A stretch of DNA of 64,000 nucleotides from Hahella chejuensis KCTC 2396 (lineage in GTDB: Bacteria; Pseudomonadota; Gammaproteobacteria; Pseudomonadales; Oleiphilaceae). The stretch spans positions 2,448,501 through 2,512,500 of the forward strand of contig NC_007645.1 in NCBI RefSeq assembly GCF_000012985.1, in the 5' to 3' direction. The translations under genes were made by a program, and so were the position numbers. Positions 27,315 to 37,220 of this stretch are shown here, in pieces. The notes below the pieces were generated by a model. It was not told the DNA's origin and ran no database searches. It saw nothing but the letters and a program-made list of their open reading frames with translations. Positions within the stretch are counted from its first letter, which is position 1; each line of letters opens with the position of its first letter.

Positions 27315-28469
27315 GTGACCAGAGAGCCCATATGGAAGCTCGCGGGCTTCTACTTTTTCTATTTCGCCCTGGTGGGCGGCATCTCGCCTTATTTCCCGGT
27401 TTATTTGGAGTATGTCGGCTTCGACGCGCTGGAAGTCGGGCAGCTCATGTCCATTCTTATGCTGACGCGGATTCTGGCGCCGAACCTGTGGGGCTGGATT
27501 GCGGACGCCACTGGCAAACGTCTCTTGATGATCCGTATGGGCAGCGCCTGCGCCACCTTCTTTTTCGCGGGGCTGTTGATCATTCAAGGGTTCTGGTGGC
27601 ATGCGCTGCTGATGACGCTGTTCAGTTGTTTCTGGAATGCGGTGCTGCCTCAGTTTGAGGTGGTCACGCTGCATAACCTGGGCGACGAGAGGGCGCGATA
27701 CAGCTCCGTGCGTCTGTGGGGCTCCATTGGTTTTGTGGTGTCCGTCACCAGTTTCGGCGCTTTGTTCAACCTGTATTCGGTGGCGCTGTTGCCCTGGCTG
27801 TTATTGGCGCTTCTGCTTGGCATCTTCCTTAGCGCCTGTATTATTCGGGGCGACACTGGCAAGGTGGAGTCGGCTGGTTTTTCCGGTTTTCTGGGGCTGT
27901 TGCAGAACCGCTCGATACTGTTGTTTTTCTTTATCGCCTGCCTTGGACAGATTTCTTTCGGTCCGTTCTATACCTTCTTCAGCATTTATCTGAAGTCGCT
28001 GGGCTACGACATGACTATGATCGGTCTGTTCTGGAGCGTGGGCGTGGTGGCGGAAATTCTGTTGTTTTCCGCTATGCATCGACTGCTGGGACGCTATTCG
28101 CTGTATGTCATTGTGGTCAGTTGCCTTTTGCTGACGGCGCTACGCTGGTCAGGGGTGGCGTTGCTGGCGGAGTATTGGTGGGTGCTGGTGTTGACTCAGG
28201 CGCTGCACGCCGCCAGCTTTGGCGGACTGCACGCCGCCGCGATTGAGTTTGTGCATCGCGCCTTTCCCAAAGAATATGCAGGGCAGGGACAGGCGATGTA
28301 CAGCGCCGTCAGCTTTGGCGTTGGCGGAGCGATTGGCGCCAATGTCAGTGGCGCGATCTACGACACTCAGGGCGCCGCCTTCACATTTCTCGCCGCCGCA
28401 GGTGTTTGTCTCCTTTCTGCAATAATTTTGATACTTAAACGCCGTAATCTTGGTTCGTTATGGGACTGA
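27315..28469 (+). CDS. Major facilitator superfamily transporter (LacY/NupG-like branch)
   Basis: A 384-residue integral membrane protein with about 12 hydrophobic segments, beginning at a GTG. The N-terminus (WKLAGFYFFYFALVGGISPY) and LAPNLWGWIADATGKR between helices 2 and 3 fit the MFS_1-like group that includes HcaT/YcaD-type permeases. The second half repeats the pattern with GPFYTFFSIYLKSLGYDM and ends in a basic tail. Substrate unknown: sugars, nucleosides or aromatic acids are all transported by relatives. It stands alone between aroC and the PHA genes. Confidence 0.85.
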   Translation: MTREPIWKLAGFYFFYFALVGGISPYFPVYLEYVGFDALEVGQLMSILMLTRILAPNLWGWIADATGKRLLMIRMGSACATFFFAGLLIIQGFWWHALLMTLFSCFWNAVLPQFEVVTLHNLGDERARYSSVRLWGSIGFVVSVTSFGALFNLYSVALLPWLLLALLLGIFLSACIIRGDTGKVESAGFSGFLGLLQNRSILLFFFIACLGQISFGPFYTFFSIYLKSLGYDMTMIGLFWSVGVVAEILLFSAMHRLLGRYSLYVIVVSCLLLTALRWSGVALLAEYWWVLVLTQALHAASFGGLHAAAIEFVHRAFPKEYAGQGQAMYSAVSFGVGGAIGANVSGAIYDTQGAAFTFLAAAGVCLLSAIILILKRRNLGSLWD

Positions 28470-28843
28470 CCTTCCGCTGCGTGCGCAGCCTGGGGTGGCC
28501 TTTCTCTGACGTGACGCAGAGGTCGCCGCGAGCTGCCTCTGGTGCGCTGCTGGCTGGCGGATAGTCGTATTGCAGGGGGCGGGAGGATGTTCCTACTATT
28601 TTTGTCAGCCTGACGGAATGGCGTTAAGCCGGGCTCACGATTAGCAGTGAGCTTTGACTTGCATCAACGGCGCTGACAGGTCGCCGCTCTACACTGGGTA
28701 ACGGCTGTGAGCAGTCGCCTTGGAATAGAGCGCAATTTTTTGCTGTGAAGTTTCAGATATGGCAATAAAATACTTCTGCCCAGCAGGGAGTTTGTTGTCG
28801 CCGGGACAGGGTAGTTACGTTCAAACCAATCAGGAATATTTGG
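28470..28843 (+). other. Regulatory gap upstream of the phasin gene
   Basis: 374 bases without a plausible gene on either strand. It contains one FNR/Anr-like dyad (28654-28667), described separately, and AT-rich stretches (CAATTTTTTG and AATAAAATACTT around 28730-28773) that could hold the phasin promoter. No tRNA or structured RNA was recognised. Confidence 0.5.
28654..28667 (+). promoter_or_regulatory. FNR/Anr-like box
   Basis: TTGACTTGCATCAA matches the TTGAT-N4-ATCAA consensus of FNR/Anr/Dnr regulators at nine of ten defined positions. It lies about 180 bases before the phasin start, which is far for a simple class II activator site but possible if the transcription start is well upstream. 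Oxygen- or nitric-oxide-responsive control of PHA genes is inferred only from this site. Confidence 0.5.
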
Positions 28844-29215
28844 GTGATTACTATGCAATCATACTTCGGGAACTTTGCTGACCAAGCAAAACACATGTAT
28901 GAACCGGTTGGGAAAATCGGCTCTCTGGTTGTATCCAACCTGGAAAGAGTAGCCGAGTTCCAGATGGATGCCGCCAAGTCCTACGCAGACTTGACCATGA
29001 AGCAATGGAAAGATATCGCGGACATCAAGGATGTGGAGTCTCTGAAAAACTTCGCCGCCGGCCAGGCGGAACTCGCCAGTGAAATCAGCAAGAAGTGGGT
29101 TGAAGACATGAAAGTGCTGGGCGACATGGGCATTGAGTTCAAAGACGAAGTTGAAAAAATTCTCGCCACCTCACGCAACGGCGCTGATAAACCGGCTGAT
29201 AAAGCCGGCGCTTAA
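28844..29215 (+). CDS. phaP: Phasin family protein (PHA granule-associated)
   Basis: A 123-residue, almost wholly helical amphipathic protein of the phasin_2 type, with no signal peptide, coating polyhydroxyalkanoate granules. The pattern YGNFADQAKHMYEPVGK... LERVAEFQMDAAKSYADLTM is like known small phasins. The GTG at 28844 has AGGA at good spacing; an ATG three codons later (28853) is the alternative start. The C-terminus is a Lys/Ala-rich repeat (ADKPADKAGA). Its own terminator follows, so it can be expressed at a higher level than phaC, as is usual for phasins. Confidence 0.85.
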   Translation: MITMQSYFGNFADQAKHMYEPVGKIGSLVVSNLERVAEFQMDAAKSYADLTMKQWKDIADIKDVESLKNFAAGQAELASEISKKWVEDMKVLGDMGIEFKDEVEKILATSRNGADKPADKAGA

Positions 29216-29241
29216 CAGCGATTGATAGACTTTCCAAGATG

Positions 29242-29266
29242 AACGCCTGTCCAGCAGGCGTTTTTT
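29242..29266 (+). terminator. Intrinsic terminator after the phasin gene
   Basis: AACGCCTG and CAGGCGTT pair perfectly around TCCAG and are followed by six T residues. It lies between the phasin and PHA synthase genes, so transcription of phaC must come from partial read-through or from a promoter within 29267-29340. Confidence 0.88.
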
Positions 29267-29340
29267 CATGAGTCTGGCCGGGCCGCGCCCGGAGTTGCTG
29301 GGTTCCGGCCGACTCCTTAAGTCATTTTGGCCAGGGGGAA

Positions 29341-31161
29341 ATGGAAATAATGAGCGACGACAAGGGAAGCGTGGCTGGTAGAGCGCTGCGCAGGGTTTTT
29401 CACGCGGTTAATACTTCCTCGGAAAATTACAGAAACTCTCTGCAGGATTTTTTAAATAAAAACTGGGACGTCAACGACGCCCAAGTATCGGCTCTGATGG
29501 ACATGCTCGGCTCTTACAGGGATATCGCCGAGCAACTGGCGCTGCATCCGGTGCGTCTCGCCGGCAAGGAATTTGAGCTGGCGAAAGGGCATGTATCTCT
29601 ATTGGGCGGCAGCCTGAAGCGCCTTCTTGGCAAAAAGACAGATCCGGTGGCTATTCCGGAAGATGGCGATCGCCGCTTTACGGACCCGGAGTGGAACGAC
29701 AACGTTCTCTTTGACTACCTCAAACAAGCCTACCTGCTGAACTCCAAGGCAGTGTTGGATCTGGTCGATACGCTGGAGGACTCTGGCAATCACACTCACG
29801 ATCAGTTCATGTTCTATACCCGTCAGCTGGTCAATGCGATGGCGCCGACCAATTTCTTCCTCACCAATCCCGAAGTGCTGCGGAAGACGCTATCCAGCGG
29901 CGGCGGGAATTTATTGGAGGGCATGAAGAACTTTTGGGAAGACTACAAGAAGAATCCCAATCTGCTCAATATCTCCATGACGGACTTTTCCGCCTTTGAA
30001 GTGGGGCGCAACGTCGCCACCACGCCGGGTAAGGTGGTCTATCAGAATGATTTGATGCAGCTGATTCAGTACACGCCCACCACAGAGCAGGTGTATAAGA
30101 CGCCGCTGTTGATTATTCCGCCCTGGATCAACAAGTACTACATTCTGGATCTCAAAGAGAAAAACTCGTTGATCAAGTGGATTGTGGATCAAGGGCATAC
30201 CGTGTTCGTCGTGTCTTGGGTGAATCCGGGTCCGGCTCTGCGGGACAAAACGTTTGAGAGCTACATGGTGGAAGGGGCCTTGGCCGCCATGGATGCGGTG
30301 GAAAAAGCCACGGGTGAGAAGGAAATGAACGCGATCGGCTATTGCGTCGGCGGCACCTTGCTGGGCTGCACTCTGGCGTATCTGGCGGCGAAGAAGCAGG
30401 CCAGGCGCATCAAGTCGGCCACCTATCTGACGACCCTGCTGGACTTCACTGACCCCGGCGGCATCGGCGTATTCATCAACAAACACGCCATCAGCGGTAT
30501 AGAAAAGCAATTGGACAAAGCCGGCTATTATGACGGTCGCGCCATGGCGTTCAGTTTCAACATGCTGCGGGAAAACGATCTGTTCTGGTCTTTCTTCGTC
30601 AATAACTACCTGAAGGGAGAGAAACCGGCGGCTTTTGACTTGCTCTACTGGAACTCCGACAGCACGAATTTGCCGGCGGCCATGCATAGCTACTATCTGC
30701 GCAATATGTACCTGGAGAACAAGTTGATGGAGCCGGGTGGGATTTCTCTAATGAACACCCCCATTGATCTGCGCAAGATCAAAACGCCAGCCTTCTTTCT
30801 CTCCACCATTCAGGACCATATCGCCAAGTGGAAGTCCACCTACGGCGGCGCCCGCGTGCACTCTGGTCCAACGCAGTTCGTATTGTCCGGCTCCGGACAC
30901 ATTGCTGGCGTGGTGAATCCTCCCAGTGCGGAAAAATACGGCTTTTGGACAAGCAATCAGCTGCCGGATGACCCAGATGACTGGTTCGCCATGGCGGAGA
31001 AGCACAAAGGTTCCTGGTGGCCCCATTGGAACGAGTGGATTGCGCCGTTCGCGGGAGAAATGGTGGCGGCGAGAAATCCGGGCGACCGGGAGTTGGCGGT
31101 GATCGAAGACGCGCCTGGTACTTATGTGAAGCAGCGTATCGCAGATGTGATCGGGCATTAA
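29341..31161 (+). CDS. phaC: Class I poly(3-hydroxyalkanoate) synthase
   Basis: A 606-residue PHA polymerase that polymerises 3-hydroxyacyl-CoA into granules. The N-terminal PhaC_N region runs to about residue 250, and the catalytic alpha/beta domain follows. The lipase-like box GYCVGG places the nucleophile Cys at residue 335, with Asp in STIQDHIAKWKS and His in SGSGHIAGVVNPP, so the triad is complete. An ATG at 29350 (MSDDKGS) is nearly as well spaced from AGGGGG and may be the real start. No phaA or phaB lies nearby, so monomer supply comes from elsewhere. Confidence 0.95.
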   Translation: MEIMSDDKGSVAGRALRRVFHAVNTSSENYRNSLQDFLNKNWDVNDAQVSALMDMLGSYRDIAEQLALHPVRLAGKEFELAKGHVSLLGGSLKRLLGKKTDPVAIPEDGDRRFTDPEWNDNVLFDYLKQAYLLNSKAVLDLVDTLEDSGNHTHDQFMFYTRQLVNAMAPTNFFLTNPEVLRKTLSSGGGNLLEGMKNFWEDYKKNPNLLNISMTDFSAFEVGRNVATTPGKVVYQNDLMQLIQYTPTTEQVYKTPLLIIPPWINKYYILDLKEKNSLIKWIVDQGHTVFVVSWVNPGPALRDKTFESYMVEGALAAMDAVEKATGEKEMNAIGYCVGGTLLGCTLAYLAAKKQARRIKSATYLTTLLDFTDPGGIGVFINKHAISGIEKQLDKAGYYDGRAMAFSFNMLRENDLFWSFFVNNYLKGEKPAAFDLLYWNSDSTNLPAAMHSYYLRNMYLENKLMEPGGISLMNTPIDLRKIKTPAFFLSTIQDHIAKWKSTYGGARVHSGPTQFVLSGSGHIAGVVNPPSAEKYGFWTSNQLPDDPDDWFAMAEKHKGSWWPHWNEWIAPFAGEMVAARNPGDRELAVIEDAPGTYVKQRIADVIGH

Positions 31162-32039
31162 CTCGCCTGTATCGGCGCTTCTCCCTGAAGCTGCTGAAGA
31201 AAGGCTTCCGCCACTCTGCTCAGGGTGCGTCGGGAGTCATAAATGACGCCGAGTTTGCGGGTGAGATTCGTCTCCAGCCCCAGCTCGGCGACGCTGTCGT
31301 CAAGCATGGAGTCCGGCAGTACGCCCCAACCCAGACCCACCGACACCATCATCTTGATCGTCTCCAGATAATTAGTAGGCATGGAAGTAGCCAGCGGTAA
31401 AGACTGTCCGGCGAACAGCGATGAAATCAACTGAAAGGTTACGGTATGCGGCGCCGGCAGCAACGCGCGATATTCCGCCAGATCGGACAGTTGCAAGTCA
31501 GAGCGGTGAGTTAAAGGGTGCCCCGGTTCCGCCACGAAGACCAAACGGTCCAGCCAAAACTCATGGGCGGTGAAGGGCGCTTTTACCTGCTCTGGAAGTG
31601 TGACCAGGGCCAGTTGCACCGATCCCGCCAGCAAAGCCTGTTCTGCATCCTCTGACGCCAAAAACTGCAAATCGAATTCAGCCTCAGGATGGGCGCGGGA
31701 AAAGCGCCTGATTTCTTTTGGCAGTCTGTGCAGACCGATGTGATGGCTGGTGGCCAGATGCAGCACGCCAGTGACGCTGCTTTGTAAGTTGAGGATTTCC
31801 GCCTGCGTGTTGTCGACTTCGCGCAGTATCGTCGCGGCGCGTTGGCGTAGCAGTTTACCGGCGTCGGTCAGCACCGCTTTGCGCGGCAGACGTTCAATCA
31901 ACGGCGTGGCGAAATGCTGTTCCAGATTGGCCAGACGCTTTGAAACCGCCGGCTGGGTGACATGCAGCAGTTCTGCGGCCTGCGAGAATGAGCCCGTATC
32001 TGCGATAGCCATGAAGGTTTTCAGATCAAGTAAATCCAT
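31158..32039 (-). CDS. LysR family transcriptional regulator, divergent from leuC
   Basis: A 293-residue LTTR. The winged helix-turn-helix occupies residues 1-60 (TFMAIADTGSFSQAAELLHV then QPAVSKRLANLE), followed by the effector-binding domain. It is divergent from leuCDB, as in Pseudomonas, so it may sense a leucine-pathway intermediate and control leuC; that is inference from position. A TATTCC/GGAAAATA dyad at 32042-32065, immediately beside its own start codon, is a weak candidate for an autoregulatory site. The gene overlaps the phaC stop by 4 bases on the opposite strand. Confidence 0.88.
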   Translation of the reverse strand: MDLLDLKTFMAIADTGSFSQAAELLHVTQPAVSKRLANLEQHFATPLIERLPRKAVLTDAGKLLRQRAATILREVDNTQAEILNLQSSVTGVLHLATSHHIGLHRLPKEIRRFSRAHPEAEFDLQFLASEDAEQALLAGSVQLALVTLPEQVKAPFTAHEFWLDRLVFVAEPGHPLTHRSDLQLSDLAEYRALLPAPHTVTFQLISSLFAGQSLPLATSMPTNYLETIKMMVSVGLGWGVLPDSMLDDSVAELGLETNLTRKLGVIYDSRRTLSRVAEAFLQQLQGEAPIQAS

Positions 32040-32240
32040 GTTATTCCGTTTGGTTATGGAAAATATGAAAAATATGAATTGGATTTATTCTAACCTGAAT
32101 ACTAGCATTGCCGATACATGTCGCCTCACGACGTCGTTATCAACGAATGAATGTCGGAGTGGCGACCCGGACGCGGATCAAGCTGCAACAAAGTCCGGAT
32201 AACAAATTCAAGAAGCGATGAATACTCCGAGGTAACTATC

Positions 32241-33656
32241 ATGGCGGGCAAAACCCTCTACGACAAATTATGGGATTCCCATGTAGTGAAACAGCGCGAC
32301 GACGGCAGCGCGCTTATCTATATCGATCGTCAATTACTGCACGAAGTTACCTCGCCCCAGGCGTTTGAAGGTCTGCGTCTGGCGGGCAGAAAGCCCTGGC
32401 GCGTGGACGCCAATCTGGCGACGCCGGATCACAACGTTCCCACCACAGAGCGCAGCGCTGGCGTGCAGGGCATTGAAGATCCCATTTCGCGCATCCAGGT
32501 GCAGACGCTGGACGAAAACTGCGAAGAATTCGGCATCGTAGAATTCAAGATGCTGGACAAGCGCCAGGGCATCGTACACGTCATTGGACCGGAGCAGGGC
32601 GCGACTTTACCGGGTATGACTATCGTCTGCGGCGACTCTCACACCTCGACGCACGGCGCTTTCGCCGCTTTGGCCCATGGCATCGGCACCTCGGAAGTCG
32701 AGCATGTGCTGGCCACGCAGTGTCTGGTGCAAAAGAAAATGAAAAACCTGCTGATCAAAGTGAATGGTCAATTGGCGCGCGGCGTCACCGCAAAAGACGT
32801 GATCTTGGCGATCATCGGTGAGATCGGCACCGCTGGCGGCACCGGCTACGCCATGGAATTCGCGGGCGAGGCGATCGAAAGTCTGTCGATGGAAGGGCGC
32901 ATGACCATCTGCAACATGGCTATTGAAGCCGGCGCGCGCGCCGGACTGGTGGCGGTGGATGATAAGACCATCGAGTACGTGAAGGGACGTCCTTATAGTC
33001 CCAAAGGAGAGTTGTGGGACAAGGCTGTTGCAGCATGGCGCGACTTGAAAAGCGACTCCGACGCCGTATTCGATAAAGTCGTTGAGTTGAACGGCGCGGA
33101 CATTGAGCCGCAAGTAACCTGGGGCACCTCGCCGGAAATGGTCGCTGGCGTCAGCGGCAGTGTGCCCGATCCGGAAAAAGCAGAAGACGCCACCGCCAAA
33201 GAAGGCATCAGCCGCGCCTTGAAATATATGGGCCTGCAAGCTGGCGCTGCGATTACCGACATCAAACTGGATCGCGTCTTCATCGGCTCCTGCACTAACT
33301 CGCGAATTGAAGACCTGCGCGAAGCTGCGGCGGTCGTCAAGGGGCGCAAAGTCGCCGCCAATGTCAAACAGGCGTTGGTGGTGCCGGGCTCCGGACTGGT
33401 GAAAGAGCAGGCGGAGCAGGAAGGCCTGGACAAGATCTTTATCGAAGCGGGACTGGAATGGCGCGAACCCGGATGCTCCATGTGTCTGGCCATGAATGCG
33501 GATAAGTTAGGGCAGGGCGAGCATTGCGCATCCACTTCCAACCGCAATTTTGAGGGCCGTCAGGGCTTTGGCGGCCGCACTCATCTGGTCAGTCCCGCGA
33601 TGGCGGCTGCGGCGGCGGTGTTTGGTCATTTTGTTGATGTCAGAGAGTTGATTTAA
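32241..33656 (+). CDS. leuC: 3-isopropylmalate dehydratase large subunit
   Basis: The large subunit of isopropylmalate isomerase, an aconitase-family [4Fe-4S] enzyme of leucine synthesis. The open frame extends to 32151, but the ATG at 32241 has GAGG nine bases upstream and gives the standard N-terminus ([16 protein letters not shown]) and 471 residues. Cluster ligands are visible in [17 protein letters not shown] and in [12 protein letters not shown]. The substrate segment [20 protein letters not shown] is intact. It works as a heterodimer with LeuD, encoded 11 bases downstream. Confidence 0.96.
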   Translation: MAGKTLYDKLWDSHVVKQRDDGSALIYIDRQLLHEVTSPQAFEGLRLAGRKPWRVDANLATPDHNVPTTERSAGVQGIEDPISRIQVQTLDENCEEFGIVEFKMLDKRQGIVHVIGPEQGATLPGMTIVCGDSHTSTHGAFAALAHGIGTSEVEHVLATQCLVQKKMKNLLIKVNGQLARGVTAKDVILAIIGEIGTAGGTGYAMEFAGEAIESLSMEGRMTICNMAIEAGARAGLVAVDDKTIEYVKGRPYSPKGELWDKAVAAWRDLKSDSDAVFDKVVELNGADIEPQVTWGTSPEMVAGVSGSVPDPEKAEDATAKEGISRALKYMGLQAGAAITDIKLDRVFIGSCTNSRIEDLREAAAVVKGRKVAANVKQALVVPGSGLVKEQAEQEGLDKIFIEAGLEWREPGCSMCLAMNADKLGQGEHCASTSNRNFEGRQGFGGRTHLVSPAMAAAAAVFGHFVDVRELI

Positions 33657-33667
33657 GGAGCGGCCCC

Positions 33668-34315
33668 ATGAAGAAATTTACTCAAGTAACCGGTGTGGTG
33701 GCGCCCATTGATCGCGCCAACGTTGATACCGATATGATCATTCCGAAACAGTTTTTGAAATCCATCAAGCGCTCCGGCTTCGGTCCGAATCTGTTTGACG
33801 AATTGCGTTATCTGGACGAAGGCCAGCCTGACGCAGACTGCAGCAAACGCCCTATTAACCCGGACTTTGTGCTGAATCAACCTCGTTACCAGGGCGCGAG
33901 CATTATGTTGGCGCGACGTAACTTCGGCTGCGGCTCCAGTCGCGAGCATGCCCCCTGGGCGCTGGACGACTACGGTTTTCGCGCCGTGATTGCCCCGAGC
34001 TTTGCGGATATTTTCTTCAATAACTGTTTTAAAAATGGCTTGTTGCCTATTGTTTTAGAAGAAAAAGAAGTGGATAAGCTTTTCGAGGAAACTCTCGCGA
34101 CGGAAGGCTATCAGTTGACGGTGGACCTGGAGCGCAAGAAAGTCGTTAAACCTGACGGAACGGAGCTGTCATTTGAGGTAGACGAGTTCAGGCAGCACTG
34201 TTTATTGAAAGGGTTGGACGAAATCGGCGTCACGCTGGAAGACCGTGACGCTATCGGCGCCTACGAAGAGCGTCGCAAGGCGGAAGCCCCCTGGATGTTC
34301 CTGGGTGTGCAATAG
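33668..34315 (+). CDS. leuD: 3-isopropylmalate dehydratase small subunit
   Basis: The 215-residue swivelling subunit of isopropylmalate isomerase. Signatures are [16 protein letters not shown] near the N-terminus and [16 protein letters not shown] in the middle, with the conserved Ser-Arg-Glu. AAGGAG sits at ideal spacing before the ATG and overlaps the leuC stop region, so the two subunits are made together. Confidence 0.96.
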   Translation: MKKFTQVTGVVAPIDRANVDTDMIIPKQFLKSIKRSGFGPNLFDELRYLDEGQPDADCSKRPINPDFVLNQPRYQGASIMLARRNFGCGSSREHAPWALDDYGFRAVIAPSFADIFFNNCFKNGLLPIVLEEKEVDKLFEETLATEGYQLTVDLERKKVVKPDGTELSFEVDEFRQHCLLKGLDEIGVTLEDRDAIGAYEERRKAEAPWMFLGVQ

Positions 34316-34373
34316 TCGCCCTGATTGAACCCACTTTGATAGCAAAAACTAAAACGAATTCCAGAGATTGAAC

Positions 34374-35456
34374 ATGGCGAAACAAGTACTGATTTTACCT
34401 GGCGACGGTATTGGGCCGGAGATTGTGGCGCAGGCGCGCAATGTATTGGATGTGGTGAACAACAAGTTTTCCCTGGGACTGACCTTCACTGAAGGTCTGG
34501 TGGGCGGCGCGGCCATTGACACCACCGGCGTCCCCTTCCCTGAAGAGACGCTGGCCACCGCCGAAGCGGCGGATGCGATTCTGCTGGGCGCGGTGGGCGG
34601 TCCCAAATGGGACAAGCTGGACATGGCGATTCGTCCCGAGAAAGGGTTGCTCGGTCTGCGCAGTGGATTGGAGCTGTTCGCCAACCTGCGTCCGGCTATT
34701 CTGTATCCGCAGTTGGCGGAAGCGTCCTCCCTGCGTCCGGAAGTGGTCGCGGGCCTTGATATTCTGATCGTGCGCGAGCTGACCGGCGGCATCTATTTCG
34801 GTAAGCCACGCGGCGTTCGCACGCTGGAAAATGGCGAACGCGAAGGCTTCAACACATATGTTTACAGCGAAAGCGAAATTCGCCGCATCGGCCGCGTGGC
34901 GTTTGAGGCGGCGCAGAAGCGCAATAAGCGTCTGTGCTCCGTGGATAAAGCCAACGTACTGGAAGTCACTGTGCTTTGGCGCGAAGTGATGGACGAGCTG
35001 GCGAAGGAATACCCAGACGTCGAATTGAGCCATATGTACGTGGATAACGCCGCCATGCAGCTGGTGCGCGCGCCCAAGCAGTTTGACGTAATCGTCACCG
35101 GCAATATGTTTGGAGACATTCTGTCTGACGAAGCCGCCATGCTGACCGGCTCCATCGGCATGCTGCCATCCGCGTCGCTTAATGCGGCGGGCAAGGGCAT
35201 GTACGAGCCCTGTCACGGCTCGGCTCCGGATATCGCCGGACAGAACATGGCCAACCCCCTGGCGACTATTCTTTCAGCAGCTATGATGCTACGCTATTCT
35301 CTCGCTGCGGAAGACGCGGCGGCGGCGATTGAGCAAGCGGTCAGCGACGTGCTGGACCAGGGATTAAGAACCCGCGACATTGCCGGCTCCAGCGGAGAGT
35401 CCGTTTCAACTCAGGCAATGGGCGAAGCCGTGGCGAGGGTCCTGGCGGATCGCTGA
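34374..35456 (+). CDS. leuB: 3-isopropylmalate dehydrogenase
   Basis: The NAD-dependent decarboxylating dehydrogenase giving 2-ketoisocaproate. It is 360 residues long from the ATG at 34374; a TTG two codons upstream is less likely. GDGIGPEIV opens the protein, [14 protein letters not shown] and DKANVLEVT hold substrate contacts, and [20 protein letters not shown] is the family signature. It follows leuD by about 60 bases, giving the operon leuCDB. A possible weak terminator follows before asd. Confidence 0.96.
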   Translation: MAKQVLILPGDGIGPEIVAQARNVLDVVNNKFSLGLTFTEGLVGGAAIDTTGVPFPEETLATAEAADAILLGAVGGPKWDKLDMAIRPEKGLLGLRSGLELFANLRPAILYPQLAEASSLRPEVVAGLDILIVRELTGGIYFGKPRGVRTLENGEREGFNTYVYSESEIRRIGRVAFEAAQKRNKRLCSVDKANVLEVTVLWREVMDELAKEYPDVELSHMYVDNAAMQLVRAPKQFDVIVTGNMFGDILSDEAAMLTGSIGMLPSASLNAAGKGMYEPCHGSAPDIAGQNMANPLATILSAAMMLRYSLAAEDAAAAIEQAVSDVLDQGLRTRDIAGSSGESVSTQAMGEAVARVLADR

Positions 35457-35488
35457 CCCGCCGTTTCCCAACGCAATCAAATTCTGCG

Positions 35489-35515
35489 AACAGTCGCCTT
35501 GTACGGCGGCTGTTT
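35489..35515 (+). terminator. Possible terminator between leuB and asd
   Basis: AACAGTCGCC and GGCGGCTGTT form a 10-bp stem with one G-T wobble around TTGTAC, then only three T residues. This could give partial termination between the leucine genes and asd. Confidence 0.5.
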
Positions 35516-35561
35516 CAGTCTGTCAGCTTAATTCACAGAACACATAGAGGTCTTGAAGCAA

Positions 35562-36677
35562 ATGAAGAAAGTGGGTCTGGTAGGATGGCGGGGCATGGTA
35601 GGCTCCGTTTTGATGCAGCGCATGCAAGAAGAGAACGATTTCGCGCACATCGATCCGATATTCTTCACCACATCCCAGGTTGGTCAGGCGGCGCCTGACT
35701 TTGGCAAACCCGCGCCAGCGTTAAAAGACGCTACCTCCATTCAAGACCTGAGTGAAATGGACATTATTATTTCCTGCCAGGGCGGGGATTACACCAATGA
35801 CGTGTATCCGCAATTGCGCGCCGCCGGCTGGAACGGATATTGGATCGACGCCGCCTCCGCTTTACGTATGAAAGACGATGCGGTCATCGTACTGGACCCG
35901 GTTAACCGTAAAGTTATCGATCGCGCGATCGATCAGGGACGCAAAGATTTCATTGGCGGCAACTGCACTGTCAGCTTGATGTTGCTGGCCCTGGGCGGTT
36001 TGTTTGAACAGGATCTGGTGGAGTGGGTCAGCCCGATGACCTATCAGGCGGCCTCCGGCGCAGGCGCGCAGAACATGCGCGAACTGATCAAACAGATGGG
36101 TTCCGTTTACGATAGCGTTTCTGCCGAACTGGCTGATCCCGCCAGCTCCATTCTGGAAATCGATCGTCTGGTGGCGGAGAGAATGCGTGGCGGCGAATTC
36201 CCTGTGGATCAGTTCGGCGTACCGTTGGCCGGCAGCCTGATTCCCTGGATCGACAAGCCGATGCCTTCCGGTCAGAGCAAAGAAGAGTGGAAGGCGCAGG
36301 CGGAAGCCAACAAAATTCTGGGCAGAGAAGGGGCGCCGATTCCTATCGATGGCCTCTGCGTACGTATCGGCGCCATGCGCTGCCACAGCCAGGCGATGAC
36401 GATCAAGCTGCGTAAGGATGTTCCTCTGCCGGAAATCGAACAGATGCTGGCCACGTCCAACGATTGGGCGAAGGTTATTCCTAACGACCGTGACATCTCC
36501 ATGCGTGAGCTGACCCCGGCGCGGGTCAACGGCGGCCTGGATATTCCGGTGGGTCGCCTCCGTAAGCTGAGTATGGGGCCGGATTACCTGGGCGCCTTCA
36601 CTGTCGGCGATCAGTTATTGTGGGGCGCAGCCGAGCCGTTACGTCGCACGCTGGCGATTTTGCTGGGTAATATCTGA
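35562..36677 (+). CDS. asd: Aspartate-semialdehyde dehydrogenase
   Basis: The NADPH-dependent branch-point enzyme toward lysine, diaminopimelate, threonine and methionine. It is 371 residues from the ATG at 35562, which is spaced 11 bases from AGAGG; a TTG at 35553 is too close. [14 protein letters not shown] is the nucleotide loop and [16 protein letters not shown] contains the catalytic cysteine (typical of the long gram-negative Asd). It lies between leuB and fimV as in Pseudomonas. Confidence 0.96.
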   Translation: MKKVGLVGWRGMVGSVLMQRMQEENDFAHIDPIFFTTSQVGQAAPDFGKPAPALKDATSIQDLSEMDIIISCQGGDYTNDVYPQLRAAGWNGYWIDAASALRMKDDAVIVLDPVNRKVIDRAIDQGRKDFIGGNCTVSLMLLALGGLFEQDLVEWVSPMTYQAASGAGAQNMRELIKQMGSVYDSVSAELADPASSILEIDRLVAERMRGGEFPVDQFGVPLAGSLIPWIDKPMPSGQSKEEWKAQAEANKILGREGAPIPIDGLCVRIGAMRCHSQAMTIKLRKDVPLPEIEQMLATSNDWAKVIPNDRDISMRELTPARVNGGLDIPVGRLRKLSMGPDYLGAFTVGDQLLWGAAEPLRRTLAILLGNI

Positions 36678-37220
36678 CCTTAGGGTTTTGCGACGGCGCC
36701 GGTTTTTTGACGCAATCGACGCCGTTAAATCTGGAAAAATTTGCATTCGTCGTTACAATACCGTTCAAGTGAAAGGCTTATTCCGATTCACTTGAGCGGT
36801 AATCCCGCCTGACTCGGACGGAGTTATCAGTTTCCGAATAACTACCTCCGCCTTTGTTGCTCATTTCCATCTCTGGACTAAATTTAAGTGTGTGCCGGCC
36901 GATACGGCTTTTTAGCGCAAGCGCTTATGATTCATTATCCGTTTCCAGAGTGGGGGAAGTGATTGATCTGCCTGCAAATTGATCAACCGGACGGGCTTGT
37001 ATTAAAAATCATCCGTTTGGCCGTTTTGAATAGGCCTAATTTCTTGTAAAAATGCAGGACCTAATTAATACTTAGTAGCAATATTGAAAGTTTATTCTAA
37101 ACATTCTCAATCAACTGAGATTTTTAACGACATTTGACGCCGTCAGATAACCTCGGGCAGCGCCGGAAGCATCGGCGCGCCACCTGATGAGGTGAAGAAT
37201 TAATAGAAAGGAAAGACGCT
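36678..37220 (+). other. Long leader region before fimV
   Basis: 543 bases without a plausible gene on either strand. The first half contains a 12-bp inverted repeat (36762-36798, listed separately) and a short AGCGC-AA-GCGCT dyad at 36914-36925. The second half (37020-37130) is strongly AT-rich (TTTCTTGTAAAAATG, TTTATTCTAAACATTCTC) and is the likely fimV promoter. An AAGGAAAG ribosome-binding site precedes the fimV ATG. No known riboswitch fold was recognised. Confidence 0.55.
36762..36798 (+). repeat. 12-bp inverted repeat in the fimV leader
   Basis: CGTTCAAGTGAA and TTCACTTGAGCG are complementary at 11 of 12 positions and are separated by a 13-base spacer. No T-run follows. The arrangement fits either a protein operator of the dyad type or a long hairpin after the asd message. 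Confidence 0.6.

Noticed and set aside
28470-28843. tRNA or small RNA gene upstream of the phasin gene
   Set aside because: No cloverleaf, CCA end or terminator-bounded transcript could be recognised.
29911-30687. 258-codon minus-strand open frame inside phaC
   Set aside because: It is the mirror of a well-supported phaC coding sequence in a GC-rich gene, rich in His/Arg/Gln as such shadows are.
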